Below are positions 1-5,614 of a stretch of DNA of 5,614 nucleotides, one piece after another. Source of the stretch: Candidatus Magasanikbacteria bacterium GW2011_GWC2_45_8 (GTDB taxonomy: Bacteria > Patescibacteriota > Patescibacteriia > Magasanikbacterales > UBA10146); NCBI GenBank assembly GCA_001001925.1, contig LCLH01000038.1:894-6507 (forward strand), written 5' to 3'. Both the position numbers and the translations under genes were made by a program. Within the stretch, counting starts at the first letter, position 1. Every line of letters begins with the position of its first letter. The notes under the pieces were generated by a model. That model saw nothing but the letters and a program-made list of their open reading frames with translations. It searched no databases and was not told where the DNA came from.

Positions 1-1561
1 CCTTGTACGCGGTTGAAATGGTAACGTTTGCGGTCATCCCGGGTCTAATCTCTTTAAGGTCATCGGCGGAAACGACCATATCTACGGTTTTATCCTGCCG
101 ATATTTCCCTTCAATTTGCAAGGTTACCTTATAATACACCACGTCAGAGATAACAGTTTGAGCGGGGTCAATGGCAGTTACCTCGGCAGAAAAAATACGA
201 TCTTGTCCAAGCGCGTCCAGCGTAATTTGCGCCGGCTGTTTGAGATGCGTCCTTGCAATATCATTTTCAGATATATTCACCTCAATGCGCCTGAATTCGT
301 TGTCGGCAAAAAGGCTTGCAAACGATTTGGTAAGATTGGTTTGTTCTCCTAATTTATAATTTATCGCGGTCACGGTGCCGTCAAACGGCGCACGCAAAAA
401 CGCCTTTTCTTTATTGGCAACGGAATTATTGTAGGTCCCCTGTGCCTCTGTTACCGTCGCTCTCAACGAACCAATATCAACTTCGCGCGGCTTGGCTTCT
501 TTTTGCGCCAGCGCGGCTTTTGCGGCGGTTAATGCCGCTTCATAAATTTTTGCATTCGCTTCCGCTTGCGCCACAGAAGAAACATTTTGCGTACCGGCAG
601 TGGATCCAAAATTTAACTTGGCGGAAATCAATTTTTGTTCTTGCGTTAATACGGCGGATAACTTTGTATTTACAGAACTACGATCCGTATCAATGGTGGT
701 TTTTGAAGCACTGACTGTTGTAGCGGTCAAACCCGACACGCCCAAATCCAATTTATCCAACACCGTCCATACGTCATTTAACGCGGTTGCGGTTATTACC
801 AGCGCATCTTTGGCGGGAGCAATCGCCGCGTCAATGTCGCTTTGTTTTGAAATGCCCAAAACCAATCCATTCACAAGTATTTTTGCGGCACTCAATTTTG
901 TGCGCGCGCTTGCAAAATCGCTCTTGGCCGTTGAGACATAGGTTGAGCGATTGTCCAAATCGGTAACTCCTTTTTTGTATGTTTCCCCTGCCGTGGTATT
1001 TACCACACCCAGAATCGTATCAATATCATTTGCCGAGGTTTCAAGCGGCGCAAGAGCGCCCTGCAAACTTGAAATTGTATTCACGTTTGCATCGTCCAAT
1101 GACTGCCCTGTGCTTGCCTTGGCGTTTTCCAAATCAACTCGCGCTTTATTCAAGTTGGCTTGAGCTTTTTCAACATCAGCGCGATATTGATCCAAAATTT
1201 CCACCGTACTCCCCGCCAACACCTGATCCAGATTGGCTTGCGCGCGCTTTAAAGTGCCCGCCGACTGCGTTACCACAGCATCCAAGTTTTCTGTTTTGAG
1301 CTGTGCAATGAGCTGATCTTTTTTAATATGATCCCCTACCTTTGCGGGCAGTTTTGCCACCGTGCCGGTAATTTCAAAATTCAAATTTGCGTCCGTGGCG
1401 GCAGTTACCGTCCCCGAACCTTCCACACGCTGTTCAAGCGTGCCGCGCGTAACAGCGGCGGAAGTAAATTCCGGTTTCTTGGTTTGCCGCGCACGCCACC
1501 AAAAAATCCCCACCAATAATACAACGATTATAATACCAATCCACACAATCTTTTTTTTCAT
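1..1561 (-). CDS. HlyD/MFP-family efflux adaptor protein, 3' end beyond the window
   Basis: The frame is open from an ATG at 1559-1561 to the left edge (520 codons, no stop seen), so the C-terminus is missing. Residues about 5-22 (IVWIGIIIVVLLVGIFWW) form one N-terminal membrane anchor after a short Lys-rich start. Residues about 45-93 are the first half of a biotinyl/lipoyl-like domain (GSGTVTAATDANL, then EITGTVAKLPAKVGD). Residues about 94-385 are Ala/Lys/Asp/Ser-rich and helical, consistent with a long coiled-coil hairpin. The second lipoyl half begins at about 388 with FLRAPFDGTVTAI. A beta-barrel segment follows (RRIEVNISENDIA), and EIRPGMTANVTI at about 504-515 is the classic conserved end of this family. 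Such adaptors link an inner-membrane ABC or RND pump to export across the envelope; the pump is probably the next gene to the left (inference). The substrate cannot be told. The start lies one base after the gpsA stop and has no visible Shine-Dalgarno, so translation is probably coupled to gpsA. Confidence 0.9.
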   Translation of the reverse strand, partial: MKKKIVWIGIIIVVLLVGIFWWRARQTKKPEFTSAAVTRGTLEQRVEGSGTVTAATDANLNFEITGTVAKLPAKVGDHIKKDQLIAQLKTENLDAVVTQSAGTLKRAQANLDQVLAGSTVEILDQYRADVEKAQANLNKARVDLENAKASTGQSLDDANVNTISSLQGALAPLETSANDIDTILGVVNTTAGETYKKGVTDLDNRSTYVSTAKSDFASARTKLSAAKILVNGLVLGISKQSDIDAAIAPAKDALVITATALNDVWTVLDKLDLGVSGLTATTVSASKTTIDTDRSSVNTKLSAVLTQEQKLISAKLNFGSTAGTQNVSSVAQAEANAKIYEAALTAAKAALAQKEAKPREVDIGSLRATVTEAQGTYNNSVANKEKAFLRAPFDGTVTAINYKLGEQTNLTKSFASLFADNEFRRIEVNISENDIARTHLKQPAQITLDALGQDRIFSAEVTAIDPAQTVISDVVYYKVTLQIEGKYRQDKTVDMVVSADDLKEIRPGMTANVTISTAYK

Positions 1562-1562
1562 A

Positions 1563-2549
1563 TTACATGTTTTTTTTAAAAAATTGTTCTATTATTGTGT
1601 GAGGGTCGCCATTACTCTTGACTAACCGCTTGATCAATTTCAAAAGCGGTAAACTGCCACTATACCCTTTTAGCACGCGATCTATTACTTCCAAGGTTTT
1701 AACGCCTTCAACCACTTGTCCTACGGACTGCAATGCCTTATCAATTGATTTTTCCTTACACAGTGCTTGTCCAAAACGGCGATTTCTGCTTTGCTCGCCA
1801 AAACAGGTGGTTACCAAATCTCCCAGCCCCGCCAAGCCATAGACCGTCTCTCGTTTTCCGCCAAGATGCTCAACTACTTCCGCCATTTCTTGAATGGCTT
1901 TGGTGATAAACGCGGATTTTGTGTTCCACCCATACGACAAACCCGCAAGAATTCCCATAAACACCGCGTAAATATTTTTGAGCGCGCCGCAAGCCTCTGC
2001 TCCCACAACATCATCAGTTTCCTGTACGCGGAACACGGGGCTTTGCAACACGTCAATGAATACGCCGCGCTCTCCGACATTTGCGCCGGCCAAAATCGCC
2101 GCGCATGGCACGCCTGCCGCTATTTCATTGGCAAAAAGCGGCCCCATAAGCGCCGCCACACGCACGCGCGGAGCAATATGCCGGATGCGCCTGCACACCG
2201 TCTCGCCTGTGTCTTTTACAAACCCCTTTGAAACACTCAACAGGAGATGCGCGGCGGTAAAATTTTGAACATAATTTTTAACAACGGAGGCAACCACTTG
2301 AGTTGGCAATGCGGAAATAACAAGATTAGTTTGTTTGAGAGCTGGTGCAATGTCCCCGGTTGCGCGCACTCCCGCAGGCAATTCTATCTTTGGCAGATAT
2401 TTATGATTATGATGCTCATTATTGATGATTTTGACCACGTCCGGCTCAATGGTCCATATTGTCGCCTTGTGGCCATTCTGCGCCACAAGCGCAGAGAGCG
2501 CCGTGCCCATGTTCCCTCCACCTAAAATTAATACGTGTTGTTTTGGCAT
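1563..2549 (-). CDS. gpsA: NAD(P)+-dependent glycerol-3-phosphate dehydrogenase
   Basis: This 328-residue cytoplasmic enzyme reduces dihydroxyacetone phosphate to sn-glycerol-3-phosphate, the backbone of phospholipids. The length is normal for the family. An N-terminal Rossmann domain begins with VLILGGGNMGTALS (GGGNMG at 10-15). The family N-x3-N-x2-YLP element appears as NNEHHNHKYLP (43-53). SVSKGF (105-110) supplies the first conserved lysine, and GPLFANEIAAG lies at 136-146. The C-terminal helical domain carries GALKNIYAVFMGILAG (188-203) with the presumed catalytic Lys191, then GLAGLGDLVTTC (238-249), SRNRRFG (254-260) and VVEGVKT (279-285). Deviations from the usual consensus are GPLF for GPSF, KGF for KGIE and ITKAIQEM for the common ITRGxxEM; the catalytic core is otherwise intact. 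The ATG at 2547-2549 is used; no good Shine-Dalgarno precedes it. It probably shares an mRNA with the adaptor gene downstream, from which it is separated by one base. Confidence 0.96.
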   Translation of the reverse strand: MPKQHVLILGGGNMGTALSALVAQNGHKATIWTIEPDVVKIINNEHHNHKYLPKIELPAGVRATGDIAPALKQTNLVISALPTQVVASVVKNYVQNFTAAHLLLSVSKGFVKDTGETVCRRIRHIAPRVRVAALMGPLFANEIAAGVPCAAILAGANVGERGVFIDVLQSPVFRVQETDDVVGAEACGALKNIYAVFMGILAGLSYGWNTKSAFITKAIQEMAEVVEHLGGKRETVYGLAGLGDLVTTCFGEQSRNRRFGQALCKEKSIDKALQSVGQVVEGVKTLEVIDRVLKGYSGSLPLLKLIKRLVKSNGDPHTIIEQFFKKNM

Positions 2550-2557
2550 AAAGTTGT

Positions 2558-2613
2558 GAATTACGATCCGTTAGCCCTCTCAAGGGATTTACCTCAACGG
2601 CATTTCATAATTC
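2558..2613 (-). repeat. Imperfect nested inverted repeat in the permease-gpsA spacer
   Basis: Three complementary arm pairs are nested: GAATTA (2558-2563) with TAATTC (2608-2613), CCGTT (2568-2572) with AACGG (2596-2600), and CCCT (2575-2578) with AGGG (2583-2586) around a 4-base loop. Unequal internal loops separate them. No T-run follows the structure on either strand; on the minus strand the T-run (2614-2620) precedes it. It is therefore not a standard intrinsic terminator. In an mRNA reading through from the permease gene it would form a stem-loop ending 8 bases before the gpsA start codon. It could be an mRNA stability or translation element, or chance in a short AT-rich spacer. Confidence 0.4.
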
Positions 2614-2620
2614 AAAAAAA

Positions 2621-3748
2621 TTATCTAAAAAAAGTTAAAAACGTCCCAGCCAAAAACGCAGCCAAGACCGCGGTTGAAAGCAGAAGCGCGTGATGCAGTT
2701 GAAACGACCGCGCCGGCATATCTCCTTTTTCACGCGCGCGCCAATACATAATGATGAAGAGAATTGTATTAATGGTGCCAAATACGGCACCCACCATGCT
2801 CAAAGTTTTAATAAAATCACGAGCGGCAAAAATAAATAATACGAGCGGTGTAACACACGTTATCGCCCATGCGCTAGTGCGCCCCATACGGTAATCACGC
2901 GTAAAAACGCGTTTAGTTGCAATTCCGATATTTAAAAATCCTCCCAGCATTGCGCATAATGCAAATACATTACCCAAAACTACCACTGTGCCGCCAAGCG
3001 CATTACCCAAACCAACAGTCGCAACTTCTGTTGTGCCTATGCCGGTTACACCCACCGTAACGGTCACAAACAGAGCGTACACGATTGCCACAATAATTCC
3101 CGCGGTCATAATAACGCGTTTGAAAGCAACTTGCCTGCTTGCCACAATCTCTTCAACCTGCGGTATTGCCGAGGCGCCCATGAGTGCGAACAAAAATGAC
3201 CCATACGGCAAAAATAAATAAGCGACATTCATGGAACGCAAATTTTCAACATGCACAAAACGAGCTCCCAAAACCGCGATACACACAATAACAAGCACAA
3301 CACCCATGCTCAAAAAGACATCAATGTGACTTACGAGTTTAAGTCCAAAAAACAAAATAACGGAACAAAAAAACCAAAAAATGATGCTCCACATCATTTC
3401 TGTCCCTCCAAATAATGCCTTTAAAACAGCGCCCTCACCGATAATATATACCAACAAGACACCGAATGAACCCAAAAACAGAGAAACACCCATGATTATT
3501 TTGCCAACACGCCCCATATACTTTCCCGCCAGGCCTACGAGCTGAAGAGGCTCACGGGTGCGCACGGCTACCTCGCCTATCATAAGATGAAGACCTGTCA
3601 CTAACACGCTCAAACAGATTAAATAAAGCATTCCTATGCCCCAGCCGGCATGGGCGGCAACATAGGGCAACCCCAACACTCCGGCACCAATTATGGTGCC
3701 CAGTTCAACCGCAAGCGCGCGTATAAATGTAGTTATTTTTTTCTGCAT
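2621..3748 (-). CDS. Amino-acid permease, APC superfamily (aromatic amino acid transporter-like)
   Basis: This 375-residue, very hydrophobic protein has about 11 predicted membrane helices (roughly 12-30, 34-60, 83-107, 119-137, 143-162, 178-196, 211-234, 250-272, 293-308, 315-335, 351-371). The first helix holds ELGTIIGAGVLGLPYV (15-30), the broken-helix substrate and ion binding motif typical of the Aa_trans and Trp_Tyr_perm branches of the APC superfamily. ALMGASAIPQVEEIV (188-202) corresponds to the conserved helix-6 region of the same families. It presumably imports an amino acid with a coupling ion; the exact substrate cannot be read from sequence. I chose the ATG at 3746-3748 over a TTG 21 bases upstream (3767-3769): the TTG lies inside the terminator/promoter region, and MQKKITTFIRALAVE is a natural cytosolic lead-in to helix 1. 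The protein ends with a short tail directly after the last helix. The family call is firm; substrate class is weaker. Confidence 0.85.
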   Translation of the reverse strand: MQKKITTFIRALAVELGTIIGAGVLGLPYVAAHAGWGIGMLYLICLSVLVTGLHLMIGEVAVRTREPLQLVGLAGKYMGRVGKIIMGVSLFLGSFGVLLVYIIGEGAVLKALFGGTEMMWSIIFWFFCSVILFFGLKLVSHIDVFLSMGVVLVIVCIAVLGARFVHVENLRSMNVAYLFLPYGSFLFALMGASAIPQVEEIVASRQVAFKRVIMTAGIIVAIVYALFVTVTVGVTGIGTTEVATVGLGNALGGTVVVLGNVFALCAMLGGFLNIGIATKRVFTRDYRMGRTSAWAITCVTPLVLFIFAARDFIKTLSMVGAVFGTINTILFIIMYWRAREKGDMPARSFQLHHALLLSTAVLAAFLAGTFLTFFR

Positions 3749-3759
3749 AAAGCAGTTGT

Positions 3760-3788
3760 ATGATACCAAAAAAACAGCCCCGCGTAAA
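3760..3788 (-). promoter_or_regulatory. Probable promoter of the permease gene (extended -10)
   Basis: On the minus strand the -10 box TATCAT (3760-3765, one mismatch to TATAAT) is preceded by TGG, giving the extended -10 form TGGTATCAT. A weak -35 candidate, TTTACG (3783-3788), sits 17 bases upstream. The start of transcription would fall near 3753, only about 5 bases before the ATG at 3748, so the mRNA would be almost leaderless. The spacer overlaps the stem and T-run of the preceding terminator. The same extended -10 form occurs in the promoter at 4016-4044, which raises confidence. Confidence 0.5.
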
Positions 3789-3801
3789 GGCTGCCTGTTT
3801 T
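3768..3801 (-). terminator. Intrinsic terminator after the 59-residue gene
   Basis: On the minus strand CAGCC (3789-3793) pairs with GGCTG (3775-3779) around a 9-base loop and is followed at once by seven T residues (3774-3768). An alternative, longer-range pairing of AAAACAG (3795-3801) with CTGTTTT (3771-3777) can enclose or compete with it. The structure begins 13 bases after the stop codon of the small gene. Read from the plus strand the tail is only four T residues, so termination in that direction would be weaker. Confidence 0.82.
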
Positions 3802-3814
3802 AACAATTGCTATA

Positions 3815-3994
3815 TCAAATGCATGCTTCTAATTGAACAAACTCTTCTTTTTCAACAAGCGCGTGGCGTTTGAGTAAATTTAAAACACCACGTCTAAATT
3901 CTTGATCACGTTCAACACGGCGATTGATTTTTGCCTCTATTTCTACCCCTAAATCTGAAAATTTGTTGTCTCCTATTTTAGTTTCTTTATCCAT
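3815..3994 (-). CDS. Small charged helical protein of unknown function, 59 residues
   Basis: I do not recognise this protein. From the ATG at 3992-3994 it is 59 residues long and rich in Glu, Lys and Arg. A short polar start (MDKETKIGDNKFSD) precedes a likely amphipathic helix (about 15-44, including VEIEAKINRRVERDQEF and RRGVLNLLKRH) and a second segment, ALVEKEEFVQLEACI (45-59). It has no signal peptide or membrane helix; one cysteine lies two residues from the end. A GTG start at 4025-4027 would add 11 residues, but that GTG overlaps the extended -10 promoter element and would lie upstream of the predicted transcription start, so I reject it. The gene is bracketed by its own promoter and terminator, which favours a real, expressed gene. 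The ending faintly recalls the LVxREEFD pattern of the UbiK/BMFP family of small coiled-coil proteins; this is too short to be an assignment. Confidence 0.68.
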   Translation of the reverse strand: MDKETKIGDNKFSDLGVEIEAKINRRVERDQEFRRGVLNLLKRHALVEKEEFVQLEACI

Positions 3995-4015
3995 ATTTTT
4001 ATAATTCCGCAATTC

Positions 4016-4044
4016 ATAATACCACACCCGTAAAAATCTGACAA
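4016..4044 (-). promoter_or_regulatory. Sigma70-type promoter of the 59-residue gene
   Basis: On the minus strand TTGTCA (4039-4044, five of six matches to TTGACA) and TATTAT (4016-4021, five of six to TATAAT) are separated by exactly 17 bases. TGG just before the -10 box makes it an extended -10 (TGGTATTAT). Transcription should start near 4009, giving a leader of about 14 bases before the ATG at 3994. No Shine-Dalgarno is seen in that leader. It is the best promoter match I found in the window. Confidence 0.72.
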
Positions 4045-4095
4045 ATAAAATGGTGCTCTGAAACCTTGACTATTCCGACGGCTTTCTCGCACACC

Positions 4096-5614
4096 CTATT
4101 TCCTCTTAATCAAGACTACCAGCCACAGAAACATTGCGGCGGTAATTGCCATGCCGAGCCGCCCAAGCAATATCGCAAACGATCCCCCGCTTTCTTCCAA
4201 GCGCAATATAATAGCCGAACCCACAAAAAGCGCAACCACTAAAAGCGCCAATACGCGCACGTCGTTTTGCCGGTCAAATTCTTGCGTCAATTCGCGCAGT
4301 TCCGAAGTATCAATTTTGACAGACACTTGCCCCTGCTCAATTTTTTGCAATAATTTTTCCGTGCGTGCCGGCAATTCCGTGAGCAAAGAAATATACTCCA
4401 AACTCACTCGTTTCAACGTTTTACCCACCACTGCGGGGGACAGTACGCGCGACTCTGTCTGTTTAATTAAATCCCCCATCACATCTTTAAAATCAAACGA
4501 GGGTTCAATCTGCCTGCCAACAGATTCAATAGTCAAAAGCGCCTTTGCCAAAAGAACCAGTTCGGTTTTAAAAACAATGCTGTAATTGGCACCGGAAATA
4601 ACCACATGATAAAACGCCTCGGTGATATGAAAATTTTTCAAAGAAGTGTCGCTGTAAAAAAGCCGGTTCATTATATCCCACGCGGCGTGTTTGAATGTTT
4701 CCACGTCGCTGTCCGCGTCAACATGCGCGAAACGCAAGAGATGTTCAGTAAACTCAAATACCTCGCGATTGTTAAGCGCCACAAACGCGGCGAGCAAAGT
4801 GCGGCGCGCGTCTTCTGCAAGCGTTCCTACTTGCCCAAAATCATACAAAGCAAGCCGGTCGGGCGGCATAATAATGATATTGCCCGGATGCGGGTCGCTG
4901 TGGAAAAACCCGTCCAAAAAAACTTCTTGAAAAAACATCTCCGCGCCAAGGCGTGCAAGTTCAGCGCGTTCTACGCGGCGTTTGCTTTTGCGCAATTCAG
5001 TTACTTTTACCCCTTGCACATACTCCATGGTGAGTACGGTTGGCTTGGTAAAATTCCAAAATATCTCCGGAATATGCACACGCTCGTTCTCGCGGAAATT
5101 ATAACGAAAATGATCCGCGTGCGAGCCTTCGGCGGTAAAATCAATCTCGCGCATCATGCTATGTGAAAATTCTTTGACCACCTCAACGGGTTTAAACGCA
5201 CGCGCTTGCGGCCAATATGCCGCCAAAAGGTGCGCAATGTACAAAAGAATATGCACATCCGCCAAAACCAACTCCTTAACACGCGGGCGCTGAACCTTGA
5301 CCACAGCAGACTCCCCTGTTTTGAGCGTTGCGCGATGCACTTGTGCAAGCGAGGCTGATGCCAACGGAGTTTTTTCAAACGTCTTAAACAAATTCTGCGG
5401 TGATTGTCCAAATGCCTGCTGAATAACTTTGTGCACCTCGCTGTACGGCATCGGCCGCGCGTGATCCTGCAATTTTTTGAGCTCTTGCGTGTACTCCGCG
5501 CCAATCAAATCTTCACGCAATGACAGCATTTGCCCGAGTTTTACAAAGGTGGGTCCCAATTTTTCAAATGCCTCGCGCAAAGCCTGTGGCGGCGGAACCA
5601 GCGTGGTGCGACCT
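4096..5614 (-). CDS. AarF/ABC1/UbiB-family atypical kinase, 5' end beyond the window
   Basis: The frame is open from the right edge to TAG at 4096-4098, giving 505 visible residues; there is no ATG near the edge, and the TTG at 5578-5580 is an internal leucine, so the true start is outside. Counting from the first complete codon (5611-5613), the family marker KxGQ appears as FVKLGQMLS (23-31), followed by LREDLIGAEY. The Ala-rich nucleotide loop is SASLAQVHRA (85-94) and the ATP-site lysine lies in VVKVQRP (104-110). Residues REIDFTAE (155-162) give the family Glu/Asp element. HSDPHPGN (238-245) is the catalytic loop and DFG (258-260) the metal-binding motif. Two membrane helices at about 453-470 and 479-502 end the protein, as in UbiB. 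The family has atypical ATPase/kinase folds tied to isoprenoid lipid and quinone metabolism. No quinone-synthesis gene is nearby, so the symbol ubiB is withheld. All key motifs are intact. Confidence 0.93.
   Translation of the reverse strand, partial: GRTTLVPPPQALREAFEKLGPTFVKLGQMLSLREDLIGAEYTQELKKLQDHARPMPYSEVHKVIQQAFGQSPQNLFKTFEKTPLASASLAQVHRATLKTGESAVVKVQRPRVKELVLADVHILLYIAHLLAAYWPQARAFKPVEVVKEFSHSMMREIDFTAEGSHADHFRYNFRENERVHIPEIFWNFTKPTVLTMEYVQGVKVTELRKSKRRVERAELARLGAEMFFQEVFLDGFFHSDPHPGNIIIMPPDRLALYDFGQVGTLAEDARRTLLAAFVALNNREVFEFTEHLLRFAHVDADSDVETFKHAAWDIMNRLFYSDTSLKNFHITEAFYHVVISGANYSIVFKTELVLLAKALLTIESVGRQIEPSFDFKDVMGDLIKQTESRVLSPAVVGKTLKRVSLEYISLLTELPARTEKLLQKIEQGQVSVKIDTSELRELTQEFDRQNDVRVLALLVVALFVGSAIILRLEESGGSFAILLGRLGMAITAAMFLWLVVLIKRK

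Noticed and set aside
1767..2231. Plus-strand open frame of 154 codons
   Set aside because: It is antisense to gpsA, whose motifs are clear; the plus-strand translation looks like no known protein.
2550..2620. Promoter for gpsA in the spacer
   Set aside because: TTGAGG or TTGAGA and TAATTC can be picked out, but their spacing (30 or 14 bases) is wrong for sigma70.
3749..3769. TTG-initiated N-terminal extension of the permease by seven residues
   Set aside because: The TTG lies in the terminator T-run and the -10 promoter region; the ATG at 3746-3748 fits the family's N-terminus better.
3995..4027. GTG-initiated extension of the small gene by 11 residues
   Set aside because: The GTG TGG TAT TAT stretch is the extended -10 promoter itself, upstream of the predicted transcription start.
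4028..4095. Possible terminator after the UbiB-like gene
   Set aside because: Only a three- to four-base pairing (GGT with ACC, or GGTG with CACC) before an interrupted T-rich stretch could be found; too weak to annotate.
4606..5166. Plus-strand open frame of 186 codons
   Set aside because: It is entirely antisense to the conserved UbiB-like kinase gene and shows no recognisable protein features.
5578..5580. TTG as the start codon of the UbiB-like gene
   Set aside because: The frame stays open to the window edge and the upstream residues continue a plausible family N-terminus (TTLVPPPQALREAFEKLG), so this is an internal leucine.

Overview
All five genes in this window lie on the minus strand and read from right to left. 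The protein families, the near absence of Shine-Dalgarno sequences, the very short predicted leaders and the tight gene packing suggest a bacterial chromosome segment, possibly from the Candidate Phyla Radiation (Patescibacteria, Parcubacteria-like). That placement is inference from gene style, because no taxonomic marker gene is present. I see no mobile element, CRISPR array, tRNA or rRNA.

Layout in the direction of transcription: (1) At the right edge is most of an AarF/ABC1/UbiB-family atypical kinase, with its N-terminus beyond the window and two C-terminal membrane helices. (2) A 59-residue, highly charged, helical protein of unknown function follows. It has its own good sigma70-type promoter and ends at an intrinsic terminator, so it looks like an independent one-gene transcription unit. 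(3) Next is a polytopic amino-acid permease of the APC superfamily. Its probable promoter overlaps the preceding terminator. (4) After a roughly 70-base spacer that can fold into an imperfect stem-loop comes gpsA, NAD(P)+-dependent glycerol-3-phosphate dehydrogenase. (5) One base after the gpsA stop begins a HlyD/MFP-type efflux adaptor with an unusually long helical hairpin. It runs off the left edge and lacks only the extreme C-terminus.

No joint pathway is evident. UbiB-like kinase, permease, GpsA and adaptor are all membrane- or lipid-associated (membrane kinase, membrane transporter, supplier of the phospholipid precursor sn-glycerol-3-phosphate, membrane-anchored export adaptor), but that may be coincidence. 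gpsA and the adaptor are very probably co-transcribed. The adaptor probably works with an ABC transporter encoded beyond the left edge. The most useful observations are the promoter and start-site logic, which shortens two gene models, the self-contained small gene, and the large hairpin of the adaptor. I did not find a convincing new multi-gene system.
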